DNA of 64,000 bases from Citrus sinensis (lineage: Eukaryota > Streptophyta > Magnoliopsida > Sapindales > Rutaceae), in the NCBI RefSeq assembly GCF_022201045.2, contig NC_068559.1:24001501-24065500 (forward strand), written 5' to 3'. This document shows positions 24,611-36,338 of this stretch, one piece after another (position 1 is the stretch's first letter; each line of letters starts with the position of its first letter). The position numbers and the translations under genes were made by a program. Below the pieces are notes generated by a model that was given only the letters and a program-made list of their open reading frames with translations, was not told where the DNA came from and searched no databases.

Positions 24611-25386
24611 CTTTTTTTTTCTCTCTTTTAATTTTCGTAACTCCTATGTCTTCTTTTTTTATATTATATTTTTTCTATTTTATTATATATTTTTTTTATG
24701 AAACTAACTAGCAGTCTTATATTTAATTAATTAAATTAGGCCAAAGTCTCGGTCCAAGAAAAGTCTAATGCAACTAGAACTTGCTTTCCTTGTACCCAAA
24801 CCAAATTTATCATTTTTTTTTCTTGAAATTATAATAACATCACTAAACTTTATTCCGAGAAAATTGATAAATTCTTTTTGCCGTGGCGGTGAGGGACCAT
24901 TGGGCCATTGGCTTATTTAGTCAATGTTATTGTGTCAAGAGTCAACCATCTCACACTTTTCTTATAAACCATTCAATGGTTAATGACATAAACTCCAATT
25001 TCCATCAATTAGCTGTTCCCTCATCTTTTTAGCCTATACGTTTTTGAGTGAAAGAAGGTTTCAAGTCTCTCTCCTTCATCTTTAGCTTTTCCACAGATAA
25101 ATACAACTATTATGTGATCAAAATGTAAAAATTTGATTAATCAAATTTTTACCTCTATGCTATCATACTTGAATTTACTTGATTATTATGATTTCGTATC
25201 GTTGTCTACTCAAAACTTGATCTCATAAATGATGTTCACATAGCTTACTTTTATCTAAAATATTAATAATGTTTATCCATATATATATTAGAAATTTTTT
25301 AATCTAAAATTTTAAAGCGTGTGAAAGTTCAGAAAAAATTTTAAAATTCCGTAGTTTAAAATTTTTTTGAGTTTTAAAATTTCGAA

Positions 25387-25424
25387 TCAGAAAACCATTA
25401 TATATATATATATAATAGTTTTCT
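25387..25424. repeat. AT-core hairpin
   Basis: The arm cagaaaaccattatatata pairs with tatatataatagttttctg with one mismatch. Flanking blocks containing ttttaaaatt words (25300-25590) are repeated in both orientations, so this may be the centre of an old foldback element. Confidence 0.55.
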
Positions 25425-26331
25425 GGTCCGGGATTATAAAGTACGAGAAACATTGGGAAAACTTTAAAACTGTGGGGTTTTAAAGACTTAAAACTTAAAG
25501 CACTTAAATTGTACGATTTGTATGTTTTTCCGGATGTTTTCGCATTTTAAAATTCCAGATTAAAACATTTATATATATATATATATATATATGTGCAATT
25601 TTAGTAAAAATAGTAGGTTCGGCGAAACGGGACCATCATCAATCATTAAGAGTGAAAGCGTGGGCGAGTAGGACTCTGCCCCGTCCAGTACTTGAATGGA
25701 TGTTAATGTTTCGTGATTCTCCTTCATTAATTATTTTTTGTTCAATTTTGTAACGTCCAGGAAAAGTGCTTGTGCGATTTGGCATTTTCAGTCAAGGCAT
25801 CTTAATATCTTTTATAATCATTTAATATAATTAATGGTTGGTTCCTGCTTGGGATTGTGAAACTTCGCATATATTGCTTTTGATTTTGTTGTTTTTGATG
25901 AATCAAACAAAGTACCCCAAGCAAACATACACAACCAAATTTGGGCATGTAACATGTTCATACTAAAAATATGATAACATCAATTAATGTTTAAAGGAAA
26001 AAAAATAAGTCATAAAATTTATCATTTTTTCCACAATCAAAATCCCTTAATTTCGCCAATGGACTACAACTCTTGCTAATAGGGATTAATTCGGCTCCCT
26101 ACGTTAGAAGTAAAATATAAATCTTTGTTTCAATATTAAGTGAGGGTCGTTCGCAGGGTACCATAGTAGAAATATGAAAATTTGAGTCCTGATTGATTTA
26201 TAATTATAAAATATCAGTAGAATTCTAATTGTAATACATTAATATATAAAAAAATCCTATAATTTCTTTTCTTTGTTTTTCCCAAACAAAAACAACCCCA
26301 TTAATTACTTGACAGTCAATATTATCGACAA

Positions 26332-26489
26332 GGGTGTTGTTAAGTTACATTATAATGTAACTTATATCAACCTAGAAGTTGTCACTAATGACCTGAAAAA
26401 TAATTTAATTGGTTCTACTTTTAAGTCACTAGTTATAATTTAGTGACTAATATAAGTTACATCATAATAATGTAACTTAACAAGACCGT
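26332..26489. mobile_element. 158-bp MITE, Mutator-like, with 9-bp target-site duplication
   Basis: The ends are GGGTGTTGTTAAGTTACAT and the inverted CGGTCTTGTTAAGTTACAT, extended by TAACTTATAT on both sides. Flanks: tatcgacaa (26323-26331) and tatcaacaa (26490-26498), 8 of 9 identical. The 9-bp duplication points to the Mutator superfamily. It has no coding capacity. The terminal TAAGTTACA...TAACTTATAT layout is shared with the element at 53256-53384, so they are probably one family. Confidence 0.8.
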
Positions 26490-27688
26490 ATCAACAAAAA
26501 AAAAAAAGAAAAAAAGTCATCAATCATTAATGAGATTGACGACTATGTTTCATCCCAAGGGGCACGCACGTTTGCATGAACGGTGGTTGGAACATTTTTT
26601 CTATCAAGAAGCTTTTTCAGGTTCCCGCAATCAAAGTAGGAACATTTTTTCTATCGACGTTGAAAATGAATGAGTGCATAATACATAAATCAAAGTCAAG
26701 TCCACGTACAGCTTGCACCACACGGTAGATTCCTAGACCTAGCCCCCTTGAGACGCTAAACTAATGTCGTATGCAGATGAATATTAATTATTTTTGCATG
26801 ATTAGTTAGTTAACAGATGGACGCCAAGAAAAAAAGAAAAGAAAAAAAAAACTCTCATTTTATTGAGATTGGTCGAGACAAATCAAGATTGCTCCCACTT
26901 TTCTTCCTATTTTTATTTTATTTTTTTGGTTTGGGCGGTGTATGGCTTCCTAGCCAAGACGATGATTCATTGAATGTTTTTCATCTTCTAGATGGTACCG
27001 AAACCAACCTAACCTTCAAGTCCATTGGCAACACGTAGTCGCCATGTAGTGAAATCAGCATCTCAACATAATCTCCCAAGTGATTTTTTTTTTTTTTTGT
27101 TCGGTTGGTTACTTTTTGAAATATTATCGAAGTGCTATGAACTTTATTCCGCGATTCATGAATAATCTTCGTCAATGGACTCAACGCCGGCCCTCGCATG
27201 CAGAGTAATCCATTCAATTTTGACAATCGCTTTCAATCTCTCTCTCTTTTGTTGACTGCTTCCCTTTTCTTTTTTTTTTTGTTTTGTTTCTGATTTGGCA
27301 CATGCGCATCAGCGTCAAGTATCATCATGAGTAAAACCTGTAGCCGCGTTTGAACTTCACACAATCTAATCAAGAACGAGAAGCATCGAAATTGGAAATA
27401 AAATGGGGGGGAAATTCACATTTTCTCCCTACAATTTTGAGTTTCATCACTTAGATTTTAGGCTGTCATTGCTGTATTAATTATTGGGGTTGTGTATGTA
27501 TTGTCAACATTTTGTTACCTAATTACTCTTTCATTTTCTACCCTTTGAAGGTATCCAGACTGTAAAGTGCGTTATTCTTAAAGGTATCATAATTAAACCC
27601 TAATTTCTCTACACGCTACAAAGGGTTAGGTGGCTTAACCTAAAATTATAGGGAAGAAAAAAAATTGCCATCCTCCAAATAGTAAAAG

Positions 27689-27689
<1 letters not shown>

Positions 27690-27724
<35 letters not shown>
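27690..27724. repeat. (AT)n microsatellite
   Basis: A pure AT dinucleotide run of about 35 bp in noncoding DNA. Length is probably polymorphic. Confidence 0.95.
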
Positions 27725-27726
<2 letters not shown>

Positions 27727-28787
27727 AAAGAATATGAAAAGTAGAGTTTAAAAAATTAAAAGAAATTAGAAATTGGAGAGTCAATGAAATTTCTTCCGAA
27801 GAATAGATTTCATTTTATTTTAACTCAATAATATTCAATTAGGAAATGGTTGAAAAATTTTGCAGCCTAATAAATTAACTAGAAGAAAATTTGTTTTGAC
27901 GTAGACAATTTGATTTGAAGCCAATGAATGACCTAATATTACAACATATGCATATGTGTTTTTAATTGTTCGTACATAACCAAGTCAAAAATGCAAGGTC
28001 GAGGGAAGATTTCTCGCTATAACTTTGGCGTTACGATTTGTAATTCTTTAAGGTCACAACTACTTATTTGTTTAATGGATTTGGTTAAAGTAAATGATGC
28101 TGTGATTATGATGAATTTCTTTAACATTACATTACGTTGTCGGATCTTTCACGACCGTATTATTTGACGTTGAATAATGCAATTATCAAAGGATAATTTA
28201 TAATACAAATTAGAAACGATCAACCCACCTGAAAATTGTCGAGAGAATATTAATAGAGTAGATTTATTTACACTCTAAAAATTACTTTGAACAATAAAAT
28301 TTGAATAAAATAACTTATTATAAAAATACTCCTCGTATGAATTGCTATTAGGGATAATTTATTATAAGTTAATATTGCATAATTACTTTAGACACACATA
28401 TAGCACACTTAGGAATGGCAGAGATCTCCACAGGGACAGTGGCTCTGGGAGATTTTCCTCAACGATTTTCTACCTAATTTCTTATTTAGGGAAGGGACGG
28501 GAATGAGGTGGAATCATCATATTATCCCTATTTTTATTTTTATTTTTATGGGATTATTAGTGAGTAAATAATAAAATTTAAATTGTAAAATATTGAATAT
28601 TGTGTAAATAACAAATATCAAAATATTTATACAAATAATATAAATATTAGTTAATATAAATACTTGGAAGTAACTTAGACTTAACGACAATCTAACCCAC
28701 AACCTCACAATTGCACTATCTACAAATCAAACCTAAGTTATTATGTCACAGTCTCACTCATTTTTTTCAAATTATTCACACCGCAGT

Positions 28788-29542
28788 CAGTGGTGGTGCC
28801 AGGAATTTAATCTAGCTAGGGCTAAATTTAAATAATAATATAATTTAAATGGTCAACCAGTAACACAGACCAAAATAAAAATTCATTAATATGTTCAATT
28901 CAATACATTTATAACTGACCTCGACTTGTTTTTATATGTTAAAAAAAATTGAAGAATAACCTTATCTTCAAGCATACAAAATAAATCTTTTTTTCTATAT
29001 ATACAACAATAATATCACTCAATCATTGATCTCTCATCTGATTTTATAGATTATTTTTCACAAAATTCATAGCCATTTTTTTTACTATAGTTATGAGAAC
29101 TAGTAAAAATAATAAATAAATTAATGAATACAATTTATCCTTTTTATTATTAACTATTTTTCTTCTTAACTTATCAATTCCTTTCAAATTTTGAAAATTT
29201 GTTATCATAACTCACTTCTATAATGTAAATATTAAGTTGAATTTTAAGTGTCATAAGACTCATTAGAGAAAAATCATTTGGATAAACTCATTGAGGTGAA
29301 ATAGTTTTTTTTTTTTTTTTTTTTTTTTTGTGTGTGAGGAGAGTTAGGGCTGGAGAAACTTCAAAATACAATGTTTCTTTGTAGGTTGGAAATGTAAAAA
29401 AATAAATACTTAATATATTGGTTATGTTTAAATTTTAGCAAGGACTTTCTTGATAAATCAAATTCAAAATGAGACAAATATCTAACTAAATTTGTAAATT
29501 TTAAAAAGCCTGGAGGGCAGTTCTAATGTGGCGCCGCCACTG
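28788..29542. mobile_element. 755-bp non-autonomous hAT-like element with 8-bp target-site duplication
   Basis: The ends are CAGTGGTGGTGCCA and the inverted CAGTGGCGGCGCCA (two differences in 14). The CAGTGGCGG-type terminus is common among plant hAT elements. Flanks are accgcagt (28780-28787) and accgcaat (29543-29550), 7 of 8 identical, as expected for hAT. The interior is AT-rich with a 25-base T run and no transposase. The flanking decay suggests an old insertion. Confidence 0.82.
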
Positions 29543-31089
29543 ACCGCAATCAAAGCCCAATTTGTCCTCATCTCATTAATTTAGGTATTTATATCCATTT
29601 CATTCATCTCATTATTGATATAAAAGTAATTTCTTTTTCTTTTTGTCATAGGATTATGAAGATTGACGAAGATAATTATTCTAATGATTTGTATTTTGTA
29701 GTGTGACTTTTGTTGTGGATTAATGTTAATGTAAGATATATTGCCAAATTTTAAATTTTTTTTATTTTAATATGATTAAATCGAGTTTAAAAACTAAAAA
29801 ACGTATCATTATTTAAGGATTGAAGACCCTCAGGATCCCTATCCCCTTCCTCAAGTAATTATGACGTGGAGGGGGAGGAGATGGAAATATAAACAAAATA
29901 TCATGAATAAGTATAAAGAGAGAGTGTACGTAATAGAAAGTGTTGAATTAATTTTTAGAATGCAAACAACATGCCTATTAATATCATGTCTTCCAATAAA
30001 CTTTACGGTCTTTAACATAAAAGATGACTAACTTTAAGGAATTTGCATGCTTAAATATCACATTTATCGTTCAGCCATTTAATTGATGTTTTTACGCAAC
30101 ATAGATGAAATGCCTATTAACAATTTTACTATTGATTTTCACTATCGATGAAAGTGTCATTTTTCATAAAATGAGTAATTAATTTATGGTGAAAATTTTG
30201 GTATATTTATGCTACATGAATTGTCAGAGTCACTATGATTGCAAAAACAATTTTTTTAAATTTAAAAATTTCAATACACTGAATAAAATATATGATTTCT
30301 GTGGAACTCCCTTACCTTAATTTCCTAAGGGGAGATAACTGGAAACCATGATACGACGTCGTTCAGGATCCATGGCTGCATTACAATAATCTACATTGTA
30401 ATCCATTTTAGTCTTTTTACCTTAATTTCTTAACTTGCATATAAACCTCCTTTAAATTAAAGGAATATACATCACCAAATTCCTTTGTTTGTTGTTTATC
30501 TAGTGGAACGTATAGACGATATGTCATCTAAAAGTTTATAAATCAAATGTTTGTTGTGTATAAATAAATATCTTAACAACGTGTCATCTAAATTATGGAT
30601 CGACATATTAATTATATTTATTGGTTATGTAATTATATTGATGTTACGCCGTCTAGTCACCTCAAAAATAAAATTTTACAACCAATATGTTCTTTAAAAA
30701 AATAAAAAAATAAAAAAATAACCATGATGCTGATGCTTGCTAGCAAAATATATATGCTGAACAACACCAGAATTAGAAATCGGATTTTGTATTGGAAGTC
30801 TATTTTAATTTGAGATCATTTGAAGAGAATTAATAATATAGTTCGGGCTCGGCCAAGCCCTACTAGACCCTATGCTTAAAATGAGGGCTCTAGCCTCTTA
30901 AAAATCTTGAGCCTTCCAATCAAGCCCAACTATTTAGTCCGACTATAATTTTTTTACTTTAATTTCAATTTTTAGATTTTTTTTTTAAAGATTGAGACTC
31001 TAATTCTTCATTCTTTATTAATAATATTGTATTATTCTTATTATGATTCTATTTTTATGTTGAACTTGGTTGTAAGGTATTTAATAAAT

Positions 31090-31662
31090 GAGTAGCACTA
31101 TTGGCACCCCTCTATATCTCTTATGAAACCCCTCTTGTTCTTTATTTACAAATTTGCCCTTTACATTTAAATTATATTAAAAATAAAACTTATCTAATTA
31201 AACCCACCTATGTTTTCTTATTTTTTCTCCATTATAAACTCATTGAATCTATAAATTTTGAAAAAATAATGAATTTTCATACAATAAGAATTTGATCTAA
31301 ATATAAACAAAGTTTTTGTAGGAAAAAATAATTTTGTGAAGTTTGTTTACTTAGGCCAATTTTTTTTTTAAAGATTCACACACGTCTTTATGTATATACC
31401 AAGGTTATTACCTACTAGGAAAAACAAAGACATATAGGGATAAAAATAATAAATTCATGAATGATATAATTAAGAAGAGATTGAAAGTGGTTTGGAACGG
31501 GAGAAGGGCGAGAGAATGCGCCTAATAAATTTTTTTTTTAAGTATCTATGCAAGGGTTTATTAAGAAAGTACAACAAATGAGGGTTATTTTAGGAATTAA
31601 GAAGAGTATGTAGATAAAAAGGGTTTAAAAAGAATGTTAGAGGTATGCCAATAGTCCAACTC
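31090..31662. mobile_element. 573-bp MITE, Mutator-like, with perfect 9-bp target-site duplication
   Basis: The ends are GAGTAGCACTATTGGCA and the inverted GAGTTGGACTATTGGCA (the first 17 bases agree at all but two). Inverted similarity continues loosely (CCCCTCTATAT against TACCTCTAACAT). Identical flanks ttaataaat lie at 31081-31089 and 31663-31671. The nine-base duplication suggests Mutator-type transposition. It carries no transposase; the short open frame inside is AT-biased filler. Confidence 0.85.
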
Positions 31663-32532
31663 TTAATAAATTATTTGTTTATTTAGCTTCAACAACAACA
31701 CAATATGTAACAAACAAACCGAATTAAGAAGTAAATAAATTAAATACAAAATACTACATTAACATGAAATAAAGACAAATTTAAGTGGAGTGAGTTGTGA
31801 CCACTTGTGTGATGTGTGTCTTAACTTTCAAGTTTTATATTTTTTAATTTTCAAAATTAATTTAAGGGTTATAATCGTTTCAGCCCTTTCATTAAGGTCT
31901 TGACCTTGACTCGAATATAATTGAATCTGATTGCTTGAGCTCTATCCCAATCCTTAACCCATTAAATTTGAGCTAAAACCCTAAAAATTAGGATCGGGTC
32001 AAACAAGTCAAGGATAAAATCAGGCATTTTTGCCGTCCCTAGTTCGAGAATTACTAAAGAACAAGAACTAAAAGGTAAAAAGAGACATATTTTTTTATAT
32101 TTTTATGAATGAAAAGATGAGGATTAACAAGGAAATAGTTAAAACTATTCGGAAATATTCAGCTGGCATTGTCCCCACATTTTGCTTAACTTAACAAAGG
32201 AAAGGCAATACAATCTCTGGTTTGATCCAGCAAAGAATTGCCAAAGTACTGAATTGTTTGGAATGGATTGTATTCATGACTGATAAATAACCAATACGGG
32301 TGCATATAATTTTATGGCAGAGTTCATATATTCTCTTCACTGAATAATCAACGAAACAATAAAAACCATTTTAGTCTGTTCAAAATGAATCAAAAACACA
32401 AACTCCAAAATTTTTTAATAGCCGTGCTGTCGTATATAAAATATGTGAGTTAATTTCACTTCTTGACAATATGACAAATAAATATAAAAATACAACCCAA
32501 TCGCTTGATTTTGCATGCACGTAGGCTGTAGC

Positions 32533-34098
32533 TTATGTGTTCACAAATCTGCAATTCTTTCTCACTTCCCCATTGACAAAGCTTTCTGGGTTTGTAATAT
32601 TTCCCATCTTCACCATCGAATCAGAGAATTGCTGGAAGAAACCAAGAGCGTCATGTGCATACTTATTCACAAGCTCCTTTGTTTGGATTCCGAAAATGCT
32701 CGAGTACATTTCTTGGTCAGAATTCAGCAGTCCTTCTCCTTGCAGAAGTATCTGGTAAAAGGAATTGTCGAAAAGATTTGGTGTCTCATAATCCATTGCT
32801 GTTTCGTTATTGTCACTTCCAATGGGTGGACATATTGATTTCAACACGCTGAGATGTGTCTCGGATAATGGATTTATGCCTGAAGTTACCCTGTAGTCTC
32901 CATAAATTCTCTTACGGTAATTCACACAGCGTGCCATTCCAATGGTGTGAGCCCCTGTGCATTCACTTGAGAAATTAATCATGCAGTGTTTCAACCAAAA
33001 AAGTCATGCTGCGCTCATCCAATAAGTTCTTATTACAATGTATACATGAAATACGCGTGACATGATTTCATTGAATGGTCCCATTATTGTGAGAATCATA
33101 TGTAGCTTACCTGAAAGAGCCACCATATCGGTGACAGATAGGCCTTGATAATGAAACTTAGAAATAATAGAGAGGAGGCCCTCATCTGGACTGGGCAGAT
33201 TCGAGTCTGCTAATGCATAGCTTGCAGTTTTAGAGTCCTTTCTTCCCACTGGAACATCCCAATAAGGTCCACCAACCTGGACATTACAATTCCATCAATT
33301 CAAAACAGATGAACGTATATATTATTTTTGTGTTCCACAAAGGACTTTGAGTTTGGATTCAGTGCTTTTATGACCTGTTCTGATCTGTTAAAAATTTTAT
33401 ACCATGTTTGAACTTATAAAAGTATACAAATATATTAAATATATAACTTCATCTAATGACCAGCAATTACATCCTCGTAAAAAGATTAGCACTAAATCTA
33501 AATCTGAGAAGAGAAAGATAACGCATAAGAGTAATTTTTCATTGTATATATATTACCAGAATGATTGCGTCTCTAGCAGCAATGGTGAGAATATCTGCAC
33601 AAGAGACGATTCCAGGGCAATCGGATTCGATCTTGTTCTTGATCCTGTCTATAATCCTAAAACCTTTCAGGGCGTTTCTGTTAATAGAAGCCTTTTTTTC
33701 TCCTTGTAAGTCGATAGTATCGTCTAGTAAAACTGACCCGTCACATCCCTGCATGCACATATCTGTATAAGTTTCAACAATATACTGCTAGCTAATATGA
33801 GTGCTTAACCCACAGTTTAACGTAATTAGTTTAAGCAAACAGTGCAGCTAAATATGTGAACCTGTACAAAGCAATCATGGAAGTGTAGTCGGACTATAAG
33901 GGCGGCGTTGCGCGGATCCGAAAGCACAGCACATTCCATTTCTTTTCTCACAATCTCGAACGCAGTCGGGCAAGTCTTTGCATAGTAATCCAACGTCAAA
34001 TAAGGTTCACTTGCATGCAACCGGGGGATAAAACTTGAGAAAACCAAAAGCAAAAATTGCAAAATTGGAAGCCTAGGATGATGAAGAGAATTTGCCAT
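32533..34098 (-). CDS. PRX11: Class III secretory peroxidase, peroxidase 11-like
   Basis: Four exons on the minus strand: 34098-33862, 33748-33557, 33276-33111 and 32954-32533, giving 338 residues, the usual class III length with the ancestral four-exon layout. An N-terminal signal peptide (about 1-29) sends it to the apoplast. The distal heme site RLHFHDCF has Arg70 and His74, and the proximal heme ligand is His201 in GAHTIG. Conserved blocks include GCDGSVLLDD, GIVSCADILTIAARD and NLFDNSFYQ. The sequence is closest to Arabidopsis peroxidase 11 in memory (YDLTLDYY-like start, GGPYWDVPVGRKDSKTASY, EVRKNCRFVNT end). Family role: oxidises phenolics with H2O2 in the cell wall. All key residues are present and the frame is intact. 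Confidence 0.95.
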
Positions 34099-34182
34099 TG
34101 CTGTTGCTGGTTCTTTTTCTGGCTTTTCTTGAATGATAGAATAGATTCAGTTCAGAGTGGGAGCGAGAGGTGGGACTGAGAA

Positions 34183-34192
34183 ATTATATATA
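34183..34192 (-). promoter_or_regulatory. TATA box of the peroxidase gene
   Basis: Read on the minus strand it is TATATATAAT, about 85 bases before the peroxidase ATG, followed by a short purine- and pyrimidine-mixed leader. Spacing suits a leader of about 55 bases. Confidence 0.6.
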
Positions 34193-34199
34193 AGTGAAA

Positions 34200-35175
34200 A
34201 GAGTGTAGAATTATTTGCATGGCCGTTTGAGTATTTCGTATGGACATGTCTTGAGTGTTTCGTATGGATATGTCTCATAAGTCAATAGAGGATGCAACTA
34301 ATGCAACTAATGTTTCTCCTACACCCAAATAAAACGAAATGACACTGAGACACAAAGCTTTCATAAGACGTGATCGATGCTGTTCTTTCATTTGTTTAAT
34401 TGCTGATAAGATTGAGGCAAGTCACCAAACCTAAATCCAATATAACAGCTAATTGTCGTTTGCGCCTCCTTTTTACTCTTCAATTTTTTTTTATTTGAAC
34501 TTCGTTTTCACAAAGGCATTATCAAAGCATATAAATCAGAGTCCATTATTGTTTTATAACTAGAATGATTATTATGTTGGACATGGACTTTACATGTTGG
34601 ATGGTCTAATTTGGACAGATTAGGTAGAACTAACTTGTTTCGCAAAATACATTCACTCTATCAAACTCAGGCGTAAGATTTCTAGCACTATATATTTTTC
34701 CTTTCTTAATGACTTTTACGAGCAAGAATGAATATCCGTTTCTTGCATATTCATTATCAGTTGCTTTTATACAAGAAGAATATCTAGAATGGATGCAAAA
34801 ATGTGTTGAGTCATGATCGTGAAGTGCAAGATATTTATCACGTGTTATGGAAGTATTATTAATAATCCAGCATCTGCAAATTTCATATTCAGTTTGACTT
34901 TCTCTCATTGGAATGACCACTAGATCTAGGCGTTTTTTAAATAATAATTAAAAAAAAAAAGAACACAAAATACAAAAGGGATATGATCTCCTATAGTCGG
35001 GCAATCCTAACCATGACCCAGAATGCGGCCGACCACTATGACTGTCAAAGACTGAAAAGAGTACCCGACCTTGAACAGCCTGGGCATTGCCACTTCAAGT
35101 TCAATACCTGAAAGAATTGGTAAACTGATCCAAGATTTCGTCCTACGAACTAATCTTTGCACTAACTTTCAGACT

Positions 35176-35212
<37 letters not shown>

Positions 35213-35519
35213 GAGTAATTCTTTAATGAGAGTAGGATACACTTTTAGAATACAAAAGCTTACATATTTCAATACATCCGAGACTGTCTTTTTTTTTTGT
35301 TAGTGGTCTACTCAATTTGCTAAAATGAAGATACCCTCACTAGAAAATGTCCGCAGGCAACAAAAATCATGGCATTCAAATAAGCAAAAAAAAAAAAAAA
35401 AGATTCATCCTCAATCATGATCTCTTTTAAAAATTTTTAATGGCACAAAAGGGGAAAATTGTCCAGAGTACATTTGAAAAGGACAGAGGCAATATAACAA
35501 GCATCTCAAACCTAATACA
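34200..35519. other. Peroxidase upstream region and PAC1-like 3' flank
   Basis: No gene is supported. A direct repeat of about 30 bp (ttgagtgtttcgtatgga) is seen at 34227-34270, in the upstream region of the peroxidase gene. A (CA)n microsatellite lies at 35177-35208 and an A run at 35385-35401. An open frame on the minus strand at 34630-34920 has no recognisable domain. Confidence 0.5.
35177..35208. repeat. (CA)n microsatellite
   Basis: About 16 uninterrupted CA units followed by TATA, in noncoding DNA. Confidence 0.95.
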
Positions 35520-36311
35520 TTAGGTATACAGTTCAGAATCAAATGGACGATTCCTATTCTGGCTAAACCATGAATAGCCATCCTCACCATTATTTAAGCC
35601 GAAATCCATGCCTGGCAGCACATTCTTCTGCAGTAGAGATTGAATGAAGGGCACTGCTGAACCACCAAATTCAGGCCACGACACACAAAGAGTTCCCTTG
35701 ATGTTCTTCAGTTGGCATCGACTCAACAGAGCAGCAGGTAAGCCATCAACCATACTTCCAGATGGGAAATAGTCCACATCCTTTAGCAATGATGGTCCTT
35801 CCTTTCTTGCAGCTGATGTCTCCAGCTTGAAAGCAAACGTCTCATCTGGAGGGAGCTTACCCCGGAAGTTCCGGTTCTGAATTGAATCAAGGATCAGAAC
35901 CCTCTCAGGAATTATTTCTTCACCTATTAGCACCTTTGCAACTGCATGAGATCTCTCTGCGGCAACAGAGCACTGAACAGAAACAACAAGAATCCTACCA
36001 TCCACATCATTCACGGCATAGATATTGCAGGATTTGTCTGTAAGGGAGGGTTCAGTAGAGTTTCCGGAGAAGGGGATCTCAGGGAGGATGAGACTTCCAA
36101 TTAGGGTTTTAGAGGATAAATGGTGGAACACAAAGAGTGATGGAGAAGATATTGCGACAATGAGGAGAGTAGGGCGAAGAGGTGCATCAAGCTTAGGATT
36201 AGAGAACAAAAGAAAAGGAGAAGGAAGAGGCGGCAATGGAGGCGTAAAATTGTTGAGATCTTCCTGGAAGAACCTTGATGGTGGAGGAATCTCAGTCAGG
36301 ACATCTTCCAT
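35520..36311 (-). CDS. Proteasome assembly chaperone 1 (PAC1/PSMG1)-like protein
   Basis: A single coding exon of 263 residues on the minus strand. The N-terminus is Pro-rich (EIPPPSRFF, FTPPLPPLPSP), followed by a compact alpha/beta domain. The stretch VDGLPAALLSRCQLKNIKG and the C-terminus ending ELYT resemble human PSMG1 (LPAAVLSYCQ..., ending IYT). That family pairs with PAC2 to build the 20S proteasome alpha ring. The assignment rests on these short matches and overall length, so it is probable rather than certain. The leader is spliced: an acceptor ATTGGCAG lies just upstream of the ATG (exon edge 36339) and a GTAAGC donor at 37483. The leader exon is about 37484-37760. Confidence 0.65.
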   Translation of the reverse strand: MEDVLTEIPPPSRFFQEDLNNFTPPLPPLPSPFLLFSNPKLDAPLRPTLLIVAISSPSLFVFHHLSSKTLIGSLILPEIPFSGNSTEPSLTDKSCNIYAVNDVDGRILVVSVQCSVAAERSHAVAKVLIGEEIIPERVLILDSIQNRNFRGKLPPDETFAFKLETSAARKEGPSLLKDVDYFPSGSMVDGLPAALLSRCQLKNIKGTLCVSWPEFGGSAVPFIQSLLQKNVLPGMDFGLNNGEDGYSWFSQNRNRPFDSELYT

Positions 36312-36338
36312 TGTCTATTCTTAATCCAAATTCAGCAA

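Larger units (their letters stand above)
24611..32532. other. Large gene-free region rich in DNA-transposon derivatives
   Basis: No gene can be supported over about 7.9 kb. The stretch includes an AT hairpin (25387-25424), (TA)n runs (25571-25592, 27690-27724), a 158-bp MITE (26332-26489), a T run (29305-29329), an hAT-like element (28788-29542) and a 573-bp MITE (31090-31662). Degenerate GC-richer tracts that look like ends of older hAT-type elements occur near 28409-28520, 29820-29880, 30840-30935 and 31925-32040. Open frames at 26817-27226 on both strands look like chance or relics. Confidence 0.6.

Noticed and set aside
26817-27226. Gene from overlapping open frames on both strands
   Set aside because: Lys- and Phe-rich low-complexity reading in noncoding DNA with a long T run; nothing matches a family.
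28409-32040. One large hAT-type element bounded by ttaggaatggca and ttgccgtcccta
   Set aside because: The 8-bp flanks of the two candidate ends (agcacact and gttcgaga) do not match, so they are not ends of one insertion.
36025-36324. Open frame antisense to the PAC1-like gene
   Set aside because: Shadow of the real coding exon; Gly- and Arg-rich because of the opposite strand's Pro- and Ser-rich codons.
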